A stretch of 64,000 nucleotides of DNA from Mesorhizobium sp. Lineage in GTDB: Bacteria > Pseudomonadota > Alphaproteobacteria > Rhizobiales > Rhizobiaceae. Positions 33,215 to 40,963 of the stretch are shown here, one piece after another. The first letter of the stretch is position 1. Every line of letters begins with the position of its first letter. Made by a program: the position numbers and the translations under genes. The notes beneath the pieces were generated by a model. The model was not told the origin of the DNA. It made no database searches and saw only the letters and a program-made list of their open reading frames with translations. The DNA lies in the NCBI RefSeq assembly GCF_004963255.1, contig NZ_SUGA01000004.1:124001-188000 (forward strand), given 5' to 3'.

Positions 33215-36024
33215 GCTCTTTCCTTCGCCCCTCGCTTGTTCTTTGCCCCGGCTTTTTGGGCGACCTCCGGCGACGCGGCCATCTTGGTGTAGAGGTCGAA
33301 CAACTTCTCTAGGCGCTCCGTATCGTTACGGAACCGTCGCCCGATGTAGATGCGCTCCAGCACATCGTCATTGTGGTCATGCGCTTCGCGCAGATCGACC
33401 GGCATCTTAGAGACGCCATCCTTGACCTCGTACAGGTCAGCCAATGAATCGGGAAAATGCGCCTCTCGCGCGAGCGTAATCTCAGCAGCGCTATTGGTCA
33501 GGTCCGAGACATTCTTATTTGTAAGAGCGGGAAGTGGGAACGTATTCCAACCAAGCGTATTGGAATAAGAGTAATCTGATCGCAAGCGGCCGCAGATTGC
33601 GGCAACCCATGCCAGATGTAGTTTCGATGATAATATTGCCAAGCACCACAGAGGCGCGTTTCCAATAAAAAAGGTCTTGTTGGTTGGAATTACACTTCCA
33701 TCAACCAATCCGGCAGGAAAATACTCACGATTCTCCGATGACACGATCGGTATCAGTATCTTCCGTTGCTCTTCCCCTTTACGTTCACGAAATTGATGCG
33801 GCCTGGCAGCCAGTTTGTTGACCGCAGCGTCTTCAGTTTCTAGTCGGTCCTGGCGAACAGCCTCAATTCGGCGACGAACCTCTGGAAACTGATTAGCTAT
33901 GCCGAGATCGGCATCATCAAGCCAAAGGCAATACCGCTCCACGCCATTGATAAACTCAGTTGACCCGAGAAATCGCTTTAGCAGATTGCTTGGAAAACCG
34001 CGTTGCGAAAGGTCGCGTGCTTCACTTGGCTCCAACATCAATCCGGCAGATTTAGAATAGTAAACACCATAGTCCATCGCGACGGAAGTAAACATCGGTC
34101 GCCGCGATGGCGGTACAATATCTATTTTGTGCTCTGTCAAATACGGATTTATATTTTCAACCGACCGCCTATTATCGCCAGTCATCAGATATCGTTCACC
34201 ACCGGCGTCGGCATCCAATCCTACCACTATCACCGTTACGCCAGCACGGTTTTTGGCCAAATTCGACCAAATAAATGAGGTGTAAGCGAATCGTATTCGG
34301 AACCCCAAATCCCTTAGAACCGCCCACGTGATCGGCACCTGTTGCCCCTGGCAAAGGCTATTCGTTGCGACAAAGGCGAAAGGGGCCTGGCACTGTTTAT
34401 TATACTGTGCCGCTTTAACCAGCCACGCGCCCACGTAGTCTACGTTCTTCCACTTCGTCGTGTATCTAGAGAAGACGGTTTCCAGATCGCTCTTTTGTTC
34501 ATCAGTCTGCTTGCGGGTTCCCGTGAAGGGTGGATTTCCACAGATATACGTCTCCCCGCCTTCGTTCTCGAAATCGATCTGCGCTTGATCCAAAGGCGTG
34601 GGAAACAGGTCGTCCGCATGGTGCCTCACCCCAGTCCCGATCGGGGGACAGATGCTCAACCAGTCCAGCCGCAAGGCATTGCCGCAAGTGATCCAGTTCT
34701 GCGCGTCGAGCGGTAGAAATTCGGCCAGCGCCTCTTTTTGGCCGCGATAGAGCACGTCACACTGAAACTCCGCGACGATGAGCGCAAGGCGGGCAACCTC
34801 CGCCGGGAAGTCGCGCAGTTCGATGCCCCGAAAATTGGTCAACGGGATTTCGGTACGTCGGTCGTCCTCGCCTCGCCGCTTGTTGATCTCGGCTTCGATG
34901 GCCCGCATTTCCTTGTAGGCGATGACGAGGAAATTGCCCGAGCCACAGGCCGGGTCAAACACCCTGATCCGCGACATCCGTTTGCGCAGGTTGAGCAGCA
35001 TGCGGGCATTATCGCCGGCCTCTTCAAGGCGCGCGCGCAGTCCATCGAGGAACAGCGGATTAAGCACTTTCAGTATGTTCGGCACGGACGTGTAGTGCAT
35101 GCCGAGAGCGCCGCGCTCCTCATCGTCAGCGACCGCCTGGATCATTGAGCCGAAAATGTCGGGGTTGATCTTAGTCCAGTCGAGACCACCAATATGAATG
35201 AGGTAGGAACGGGCTATCTTGCTGAAACGTGGTACGTCGATATTGCCCGAAAAAAGCTCTCCGTTCACATACGGGAAGGTGTCGGCCCACCTCGGCAGAT
35301 TAGCCGCCTTCCGTTCGGCGATCTTCGTATTCATGGTGAGGAATAGCGTGCGGATGACCTCGTGGGTGTTCGACGAGTCGCGCGCGCTCATCTGCTCGAC
35401 CGTGGTCGTGAAGAGGCCGGTACCGTTGAAGATGTCCGTATCCTCGGCGAAGAAGCAAAAGATCAGCCGCGCCATGAAATGGTTCATCTCTGCGCGGCGC
35501 TCGGCGGCATCCCAATCCGGATTTTCTTCCAGCAGTGTACGGTAGAGCCTGTTCAGACGGCCGGTGGCTCTGATGTCGAAGGAGCTCTCTCGTATCTGCT
35601 TAACGGTCGTGATGCCGGCGAGTGGCAGGAAGAAACCGAAATGATTCGGGAAATCGGCATAGGCACAGGCAACGGTTTCGCCGCTCGCCAGGTCTTCGGC
35701 CTCAAAGGTGTCTCCGTCTGTCGCCAGCGCAAATTTCGCCCTGGCCCTGACCGTGGCCGGGCTGGCTTTCAGCATACCAAGCGTCGCCGTGACTTCGCCG
35801 GGAGCGGCCACGGCGATATGGATGTTGCTAGTCTGAAGCACGCCGCCGGCAAGGTCGGACTTATTCGACGCACCCGCCCGTAGCTTTCGGATCGTCGTTT
35901 CCTTATTTCCGAAGGCTTGCAGGAAGAGATAAGGGAACTCGGCAGGATCAAAGGCCTGCTCTGCGAGAGCCGTAATGGCTTCCTCGATCTCGACTGCGTT
36001 CAACGAATGCCCCTCCGAAGTCAT
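33211..36024 (-). CDS. Class I SAM-dependent DNA adenine methyltransferase (MmeI-like)
   Basis: A 937-aa N6-adenine DNA methyltransferase. Motif I is RVFDPACGSGNFLV (near 350-365) and motif IV is CGNPPFTGTRKQ (near 497), the NPPF catalytic signature. Upstream lies a long helical region with MNHFMARLIFCFFAEDTDIF, typical of the MmeI/PglX-like group; downstream is a target-recognition-like region. I could not identify a PD-EXK nuclease site in the N-terminus, so it may rely on its neighbours for cleavage. I chose the ATG at 36024 over a GTG two codons upstream; neither has a clear ribosome site. It is first in the methyltransferase-helicase-GIY-YIG operon. Confidence 0.85.
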   Translation of the reverse strand: MTSEGHSLNAVEIEEAITALAEQAFDPAEFPYLFLQAFGNKETTIRKLRAGASNKSDLAGGVLQTSNIHIAVAAPGEVTATLGMLKASPATVRARAKFALATDGDTFEAEDLASGETVACAYADFPNHFGFFLPLAGITTVKQIRESSFDIRATGRLNRLYRTLLEENPDWDAAERRAEMNHFMARLIFCFFAEDTDIFNGTGLFTTTVEQMSARDSSNTHEVIRTLFLTMNTKIAERKAANLPRWADTFPYVNGELFSGNIDVPRFSKIARSYLIHIGGLDWTKINPDIFGSMIQAVADDEERGALGMHYTSVPNILKVLNPLFLDGLRARLEEAGDNARMLLNLRKRMSRIRVFDPACGSGNFLVIAYKEMRAIEAEINKRRGEDDRRTEIPLTNFRGIELRDFPAEVARLALIVAEFQCDVLYRGQKEALAEFLPLDAQNWITCGNALRLDWLSICPPIGTGVRHHADDLFPTPLDQAQIDFENEGGETYICGNPPFTGTRKQTDEQKSDLETVFSRYTTKWKNVDYVGAWLVKAAQYNKQCQAPFAFVATNSLCQGQQVPITWAVLRDLGFRIRFAYTSFIWSNLAKNRAGVTVIVVGLDADAGGERYLMTGDNRRSVENINPYLTEHKIDIVPPSRRPMFTSVAMDYGVYYSKSAGLMLEPSEARDLSQRGFPSNLLKRFLGSTEFINGVERYCLWLDDADLGIANQFPEVRRRIEAVRQDRLETEDAAVNKLAARPHQFRERKGEEQRKILIPIVSSENREYFPAGLVDGSVIPTNKTFFIGNAPLWCLAILSSKLHLAWVAAICGRLRSDYSYSNTLGWNTFPLPALTNKNVSDLTNSAAEITLAREAHFPDSLADLYEVKDGVSKMPVDLREAHDHNDDVLERIYIGRRFRNDTERLEKLFDLYTKMAASPEVAQKAGAKNKRGAKERA

Positions 36025-36397
36025 CGGCACGATGAAGAATCACCGAAGTGCCGACTGTCCTTCTGTTATCTCACCAGTCTGTTCTGTCAAAAGACGCCGA
36101 CCACAACGCCCCCGCCCAGTCCGGCCAACTCAATCCGCCAAGCGGTTGCTCTCGATCAACTGGTCGAGGAGTGTTCCCTCGTCGGGATAAGGTGGCGGCT
36201 GAGGTCCTGCTTATCCGCAGTCTAGACCGCGACGGCCCGCAGGCAACAGGGGGGCCAGGCAGGATTTTGCTACCTGCCGCGTGGCCTATTTCCAACGGAT
36301 GTGCCTGTTAAACGATCGACCTCCGCCAGCCGGTATAGGGAAAGTTGACGCGAGCCATGAAGCGAGCGGCTGCTCGTCGTTGGATCAAGTCCTCAGG
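36025..36397. other. Upstream region of the methyltransferase operon
   Basis: In these 373 bp I see no gene, RNA or clear repeat. The region must hold the promoter of the methyltransferase operon and the 3' end of the small membrane protein transcript, but no consensus element stands out. Confidence 0.5.
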
Positions 36398-36667
36398 CTA
36401 TTTGATGGATGGCTCTGTCCGAGTCGGAACAATCGCCTTCTGGCGCTTCTTCAGATCGTCGGCGAGCACGCGTAGATGCTTCTCGATCAGACAAAGAGCG
36501 GCGAGCGCTCCGCAGATGATCGAGGCGGCAGCGAAGCCTACAATCGCACCGAAAATGACGCCGGCCTTGGGGAGATAAGCATTGCCCCATAGAGCGCCGG
36601 CCCCAATGATGATAAGCGCGACAAAGACGTTCATGGTCGACAGCATGTTGACGAGTGCTCGGCTCAT
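36398..36667 (-). CDS. Small two-span membrane protein
   Basis: An 89-aa inner membrane protein. Two hydrophobic spans cover about residues 12-30 (MNVFVALIIIGAGALWGNA) and 35-62 (GVIFGAIVGFAAASIICGAL), followed by a basic cytoplasmic tail (HLRVLADDLKKRQKA). A very strong ribosome site (AGGGGGAGA) precedes the ATG at 36667. It is not recognised. Small membrane proteins next to defence genes are sometimes effectors or immunity proteins, but here the gene is separated from the methyltransferase by 373 bp. Confidence 0.65.
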   Translation of the reverse strand: MSRALVNMLSTMNVFVALIIIGAGALWGNAYLPKAGVIFGAIVGFAAASIICGALAALCLIEKHLRVLADDLKKRQKAIVPTRTEPSIK

Positions 36668-36731
36668 TGTCTCCCCCTAAGTTTGCTTTGCCCGGCAGCG
36701 GCAATGCCGTTCGTAATATCTGATTTTTGGA

Positions 36732-36750
36732 TAATCCGGATATCGGATTA
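36732..36750. promoter_or_regulatory. Perfect inverted repeat TAATCCG-N5-CGGATTA (candidate XRE operator)
   Basis: Seven-base perfect arms with a 5-nt centre lie 30 bp upstream of the XRE-type gene and 64 bp upstream of the divergent small membrane gene. The spacing fits a dimeric helix-turn-helix repressor controlling both directions. Confidence 0.5.
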
Positions 36751-36780
36751 CCGGCGGGTTGATCACTGGTCAACCGTTCA

Positions 36781-37023
36781 ATGCCGAAGTCGGTCCACTC
36801 CACGCGCCACAGGATGGTTGCAGCGGCGCTGGCCAGTCAGCGGCGCGCAAAGGGGATGTCACAGACCGAGGTAGCGAAGGTTCTCGGCCGGCATCAACCA
36901 TTCATTGCGAACATCGAAAGCGGCGAGCGCCGAGTCGATCTCGTTGAACTGATGGATATCGCTAAGATCATCGATTTGGATGTGGTTGCGCTGGTGCGCA
37001 CTCTTCAAGACAGCCCGGATTGA
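36781..37023 (+). CDS. XRE-family helix-turn-helix regulator
   Basis: An 80-aa single-domain DNA-binding protein. The helix-turn-helix covers most of the chain: AALASQRRAKGMSQTEVAKVLGRHQPFIANIESGERRVDLVEL, the classic XRE/Cro pattern with the recognition helix at PFIANIESG. The start at 36781 is uncertain because no ribosome site is visible; an ATG at 36814 is an alternative. A perfect inverted repeat just upstream is a likely binding site. It may repress the divergent membrane protein gene, itself or the methyltransferase operon, as control (C) proteins do in restriction systems. Confidence 0.8.
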   Translation: MPKSVHSTRHRMVAAALASQRRAKGMSQTEVAKVLGRHQPFIANIESGERRVDLVELMDIAKIIDLDVVALVRTLQDSPD

Positions 37024-37094
37024 TGCTGCCGCCGAGCGGGTTAACTTGCAGGCGGTGAATTTCCTCGACCCTTGTGACTTTTAGCAGGTACAGA

Positions 37095-37595
37095 CTATTT
37101 GCCAACCGACCCACCCTTGGCGTTAGGGTCGTGGCGGGCCGTGCTAGCCCCGCTGAACAGCGGCAATGTTGTTCCGGGGAAAGGGGCTCTCCGGAAAACG
37201 TCAGCGATTTGAGCCCCGTACTGGGCGCGTAGCGTTGCGGCCAAATCTATTGGCTCCATGGCAAGGACATAGAACCACTCCTCGCCCGTCACGGCATACC
37301 TTTCCACGATGCGTTTCCAAGCATCGGGTTCGCGGAACCGGCGGTGCAAGGTCATGTGAATTTGCCGGCTGATCGGATACGGAGACCACGGGGAGTAATA
37401 GTCCTCGCAATGCATCTGGAGGTTTTCCGTGGAACCGGAGATCGAGCATCGCTCCGGCTTCGCCAACCAGCCACTGGCGATGAAGTGGTGTATGAGTTGC
37501 CAGCCGCGAACTCGCTCCTCGTGGGTGAAACCGTTGTAGAGTGGCATCCGTGGCCACTTCCATTCCGGCAGGCCAGTGGGTTCGAAGAGGCTCAT
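37095..37595 (-). CDS. Hypothetical protein with HNH-like Cys/His arrangement
   Basis: A 166-aa protein, last gene before the right end of the island. It is not firmly recognised. The segment CSISGSTENLQMHCEDYY followed by PISRQIHMTLHRRF places Cys, His-Cys, Asp and two His residues in the order of a degenerate HNH or treble-clef nuclease; Trp-rich flanks (EWKWPRMPLYNGF) are also seen. The ATG at 37595 is used; a TTG at 37616 is possible. If it is an HNH nuclease, it would add to the island's defence cargo. Confidence in the gene is moderate and in the function low. Confidence 0.55.
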   Translation of the reverse strand: MSLFEPTGLPEWKWPRMPLYNGFTHEERVRGWQLIHHFIASGWLAKPERCSISGSTENLQMHCEDYYSPWSPYPISRQIHMTLHRRFREPDAWKRIVERYAVTGEEWFYVLAMEPIDLAATLRAQYGAQIADVFRRAPFPGTTLPLFSGASTARHDPNAKGGSVGK

Positions 37596-38094
37596 AGATT
37601 TTGCAACCGGATTCAAAATCTGACACTGCTAGGCGGCGTTTCGCTAATCATTTTGCTATACAAAACGCAGTGCGAAAGCAAGGTAACTGATTGATATTAA
37701 TTGATATTATTTTCGCCTTGGCTCTGGCCCGGGGAGCCAACAATTCCAAGATCTTCAGAGTTTTTCAGAGCAGCCAAAAATCGGCTGATCTGCGGCATAT
37801 CTACACAACTCGACTTCGCTGGGTGCCGATCTACACCGGAACCGCTCGAAGGGTAGACTTGGCACCATGGATCGCGTTTTTGGTGAGCGGATCGGCCTGC
37901 AGAGGGAGCATCGGCGATGGAATTTTCGTGCCCCCAGTCCAGACTTGGGCGCTTCGCCCAGCCGGAAACCTGGCGACCGGTCGTAGTTCGCGGTCATAGA
38001 TAGCTGTCGCGCCAAGTCACTATATATTAGCAATAGCTTGTATTTATGGGTCCACTGGCAGATAATATCGGTCGGGCATCTGAGGGACTGTCCG
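37596..38094. other. Island right end and junction to core genome
   Basis: These 499 bp hold no convincing gene. They contain a candidate arm site (GCTAATCATT, 37643-37652), an AT-rich stretch with a TTGATATTA repeat (37690-37711) and attR (37726-37740). From 37741 on the sequence is core; open frames here on both strands lack ribosome sites and sensible composition. Confidence 0.6.
37726..37740 (+). repeat. attR direct repeat
   Basis: GGCCCGGGGAGCCAA, identical to the tRNA-Asn 3' end at 15446-15460. Upstream similarity stops after a few bases, so this is only the core left by integration and not a second tRNA gene. Confidence 0.85.
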
Positions 38095-38280
38095 ATGCGT
38101 TGGCCCCTGTTCGTCATCGCGCTCATTATCGGCTTCATTCTCTGGGACCGTTTCGAGAACGACGGCACCTATACCGCTGAAGTCGAGCGGAGTTTCCGTA
38201 GCGCTGCGTTGGATATGCCTGGAGGCTTCGGGTGGAAGCCTCCGGCCATCACCGTCAACCGCGACGCGTTTAAACCCTGA
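38095..38280 (+). CDS. Small single-span membrane protein
   Basis: A 61-aa protein starting at the ATG at 38095 with GAGGG 9 nt upstream. Residues 3-20 (WPLFVIALIIGFILWDRF) form one membrane anchor, followed by a polar periplasmic tail with AEVERSFRSAALDMPGGFGW. It is not recognised. It is the first likely core gene after the island. It could belong to the group of tiny rhizobial membrane proteins annotated only as hypothetical. Confidence 0.55.
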   Translation: MRWPLFVIALIIGFILWDRFENDGTYTAEVERSFRSAALDMPGGFGWKPPAITVNRDAFKP

Positions 38281-38493
38281 ACGCCGCGCAGAGTTGATGA
38301 CAATCTCGATAACCCGATTGCAAGATTACGGTGACAGCGCACCTTCCTTTTGCATTCAGCCACGGGCTGCGGAAATTCAGGAGCACTGGCTTACTGGTTA
38401 GCCAACGACGTTAGGCCCAACGCAATGGGCATTCAGTCCAAATTGCTGGTCTTCACGACGCCAAATAACCTCGCGAAGGAAAGGCAGGGGCAC

Positions 38494-38682
38494 ATGGCGG
38501 GGAAACGGGCGATTGCAGTCAAGGATTGGTCTTGCGCCATGAGTGATGAGATTGGCCGCGTGGTCTTGGCCATAAACTCGACCGAAGGTGAAACGACCTA
38601 TGTTCTTATGACGATCTTCCAGGCGGCAAAGATTGCCCGGGAGCTGCGGTCGCCAAAGATGGTCCCCCGATACGACATGTAG
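38494..38682 (+). CDS. Small hypothetical protein
   Basis: A 62-aa soluble protein beginning MAGKRAIAVKDWSCAMSDEI, with CAGGGG about 4 nt before the ATG at 38494. The middle (RVVLAINSTEGETTYVLMT) suggests beta-strands followed by a helix. A longer in-frame start lies at 38425. No family is recognised. It stands alone between the island and the aminotransferase gene. Confidence 0.45.
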   Translation: MAGKRAIAVKDWSCAMSDEIGRVVLAINSTEGETTYVLMTIFQAAKIARELRSPKMVPRYDM

Positions 38683-38883
38683 CCATCTCTGGTGAAAACA
38701 CTGAGCAGCACAAAGCTGGCTGGCCCGCCTAATTGAAGAAACGGAGCCAGACCGGCGCCACCCACTCCGCATGGGCCAAATTCCCATAGCCATTGCACCG
38801 GCGAATTTTGCTTTGCGGCTCGGTCACCCTGCCTTAGCCTCCGCTCAAACACCTTGCCGACAAGCCGATCGCCGGACCATGCC

Positions 38884-39960
38884 GTGCCCCTGAAAGCCAC
38901 CGCCCATATCGAGGCCATGTCCGCTTTCGCGCTGGCGAATTTCGGCGGCTATGACCGGCCGACATTGGCGCAGAACGAGAGCGCCTTCCCGCCCAGCCCC
39001 AAGGCGATCGAGGCCGGGCGTGACGCCGTCGCGCGCAGCCATCTTTATCCGGACCCAGACTGGACCTTGCTGCGCGAGGCCATCGCAAAAACCTATGGCG
39101 TCGAGCGTGACCTTGTCCTGTGCGGCGCCGGCTCGATGGAGCTGATCGCCTGCACGATTGCGGCCTTCGCCGGTCCCGGCGCGGAGGTGCTTGGCACGGA
39201 CTATGCCTATAATTTTGCCGCCTCGGCGGCAGCCCGTGTCGGGGCGACCTATGTCAAGGCGCAGGAGCGCGGCTTTGAGGTCTCGGTCGACACCATCCTG
39301 GCGGCTCTCACACCGCAGACGCGCATCGTGTTCGTCTGCAACCCCGGCAACCCGACCGGCACGCGCATCAAGAACGCGGAACTGCTGCGCCTGCGCGCGG
39401 CGCTGCCTGGCGACGTTCTCCTGATGATCGACCAGGCCTATGGCGAATTCGACCACCAGGACCCGCAGGCTGTTTTCGCGCTCGCCGGACGCGGCGACAC
39501 CGTCGTCCTGCGCAGTCTGTCCAAGGCATACGGACTGGCCGGTGCGCGCGTCGGCTGGGGGTTGTTCGCGCCCCAGATCGCCGCCGAAGTGCGCAAAATG
39601 CAGAACTCCAACCAGGTCTCGACGGTCAGCCTCGCCATGGCCGTCGCGGCCGTCGAGGACCAGGCTCATATGCGCGCGACGGTGGCGCGCACATCGGACA
39701 TTCGCGACCGCTTCGCGCAAGGCTTGCGCGCCGCCGGCTACGAGGTCCCGGAAAGCCGGACGAATTTCGTCCTGGTGCGCTTTGCCGGCACGGCGGCAGC
39801 GGCGGCAGCCGACAACGCCCTACGTGGCGCCGACATCTTCGTGCGCGGCCTCGGCGGTTACGGCCTCACCGATTGCCTGCGCATCACGATCGGGCCGCAG
39901 GACGTCATGGATCGCACGCTGCGCGCGCTCACCGCCCTGCGGGGTCGGCAATGCTGGTAG
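38884..39960 (+). CDS. PLP-dependent aminotransferase, HisC-like (class I/II)
   Basis: A 358-aa fold-type I aminotransferase resembling histidinol-phosphate aminotransferases. It shows LAQNESAFPPSPKA near the N-terminus, CNPGNPTGT, the cofactor Lys in LRSLSKAYGLAGARVGW, and the C-terminal Arg region CLRITIGPQ that binds the substrate carboxylate. The start is uncertain: a GTG at 38884 keeps the HIEAMSAFALANFGG segment of the family; a TTG at 38854 and an ATG at 38917 are alternatives. It lies 27 bp upstream of the PuuE-like gene. Since rhizobia keep hisC elsewhere, a catabolic role on an amino acid near this cluster is likely. Confidence 0.82.
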   Translation: MPLKATAHIEAMSAFALANFGGYDRPTLAQNESAFPPSPKAIEAGRDAVARSHLYPDPDWTLLREAIAKTYGVERDLVLCGAGSMELIACTIAAFAGPGAEVLGTDYAYNFAASAAARVGATYVKAQERGFEVSVDTILAALTPQTRIVFVCNPGNPTGTRIKNAELLRLRAALPGDVLLMIDQAYGEFDHQDPQAVFALAGRGDTVVLRSLSKAYGLAGARVGWGLFAPQIAAEVRKMQNSNQVSTVSLAMAVAAVEDQAHMRATVARTSDIRDRFAQGLRAAGYEVPESRTNFVLVRFAGTAAAAAADNALRGADIFVRGLGGYGLTDCLRITIGPQDVMDRTLRALTALRGRQCW

Positions 39961-39987
39961 GGTTTTTATCCGAGGGGATTTCAAGAC

Positions 39988-40905
39988 GTGACGTCCGACA
40001 TGCCGTATCTGCCCGCCCGCGATTTCATCGGCTATGGCGAGCAGCCTCCGCAGGCTGAATGGCCCGGCGGCGCAAAACTGGCGCTCAACATCGTCGTCAA
40101 TTACGAGGAAGGCGCGGAATACTCGATCGGCGAAGGCGACGGTGTTTCCGAATCGATCCTGTCCGACCTTGCCGTCGCGCCCGCCATGCCGGGCTTGCGC
40201 AACCGCAATATGGAATCGCTCTATGAGTACGGCTCGCGCGTCGGCGTGTGGCGGCTGATCTCGCTGTTCCGGGACAAGGGCGTCATCCCGACCTTCTACG
40301 TCGTGGGGCGCGCGCTGGAGCTAAACCCGGCCGCGGGCAAGGCGATCGCCGCGCTTGGCAGCGACATCGTCTGCCATGGCTGGCGCTGGATCGACTACGC
40401 GCCGCTCAGCGAAGAGGAGGAGCGCCAGCATATCGCCATGACGGTGGATGCGGTGCGCAAGACCACCGGCATCGATCCGCTCGGCTGGTACACCGGCCGG
40501 CCAAGCCTCAACACCAGAAGGCTGGTCGTCGAGCATGGCGGCTTCCTGTTCGACTGCGACGACTACAATGACGACCTACCCTATTTCGTCGATGTCGGCG
40601 GCAAGCGGCATCTGGTCGTGCCGCACAGCTTCGACAACAACGACAGCCGCTTTTCGCGCGGCTCCGGCCTGGAGACCGGCAGCCAGTTCTTCGACTATGT
40701 CAGCGACGGCGTCGACTGGCTGTTGAAAGAAGGCCAGAAGACACCGCGCATGATGACGGTGTCGCTGCATTGCCGGCTGGCGGCTCGTCCCGGCCGCATG
40801 ATCGGCCTGGAGCGATTCCTCGATAAGATCACGGCCAATCCCGAGATCTGGGTCTGCCGCCGCTCCGACCTCGCCCGCCACTGGCTGAGCCGCTTCGGCG
40901 TCTGA
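39988..40905 (+). CDS. puuE: PuuE-type allantoinase (polysaccharide deacetylase fold)
   Basis: A 305-aa cytoplasmic hydrolase of the NodB/polysaccharide deacetylase fold. Features typical of the PuuE allantoinase group are NIVVNYEEGAEYSIGEGDG, SLYEYGSRVGVWRL, IVCHGWRWIDYAPLSEEEE and the C-terminal SLHCRLAARPGR. PuuE opens the hydantoin ring of allantoin to allantoate. The GTG at 39988 has GAGGGG upstream; an ATG at 40000 is possible. Here it may act on another cyclic amide, given the D-amino-acid and N-carbamoyl hydrolases farther along. It is probably cotranscribed with the aminotransferase. Confidence 0.78.
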   Translation: MTSDMPYLPARDFIGYGEQPPQAEWPGGAKLALNIVVNYEEGAEYSIGEGDGVSESILSDLAVAPAMPGLRNRNMESLYEYGSRVGVWRLISLFRDKGVIPTFYVVGRALELNPAAGKAIAALGSDIVCHGWRWIDYAPLSEEEERQHIAMTVDAVRKTTGIDPLGWYTGRPSLNTRRLVVEHGGFLFDCDDYNDDLPYFVDVGGKRHLVVPHSFDNNDSRFSRGSGLETGSQFFDYVSDGVDWLLKEGQKTPRMMTVSLHCRLAARPGRMIGLERFLDKITANPEIWVCRRSDLARHWLSRFGV

Positions 40906-40929
40906 GCCAGTCATCGGCGGCTGGTCAAG

Positions 40930-40956
40930 CGGCGGGCCATGCTCCACCGCCCGCCG
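40930..40956. terminator. Hairpin between convergent genes (bidirectional terminator candidate)
   Basis: CGGCGGGC and GCCCGCCG form a perfect 8-bp stem with an 11-nt loop, in the 58-bp gap between the converging puuE and SMP-30 genes. No T-run follows on either strand, so termination efficiency is uncertain. Confidence 0.45.
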
Positions 40957-40963
40957 GCCAACC

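Larger units (their letters stand above)
15446..37740. mobile_element. Integrated genomic island at tRNA-Asn (about 22.3 kb)
   Basis: The element is bounded by an exact 15-bp direct repeat. The left copy lies inside an intact tRNA-Asn; the right copy is only the tRNA 3' end. A tyrosine integrase begins 178 bp inside the left end and points inward. The cargo is accessory: a phage-O-like initiator, XRE regulators, a serine recombinase, exported proteins and several defence-type genes. Many genes are visibly less GC-rich than the flanking core. I saw no capsid, portal, terminase, relaxase or type IV secretion genes, so it is neither a complete prophage nor a self-transmissible conjugative element. 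A satellite or phage-derived island is the best guess. Confidence 0.85.

Noticed and set aside
15446..37740. Complete prophage
   Set aside because: Integrase and an O-like gene are present, but no terminase, portal, capsid, tail or holin genes; the muramidase is Tat-exported and lies in a different kind of operon.
15446..37740. Integrative conjugative element
   Set aside because: No relaxase, coupling protein or type IV secretion gene was found.
37726..37740. Second tRNA-Asn gene
   Set aside because: Only the last 15 bases match; there is no anticodon or D-arm upstream.
37691..38168. Open frames on both strands at the right island junction (102 and 137 codons)
   Set aside because: They cross the attachment site, lack ribosome sites and have no sensible protein composition.
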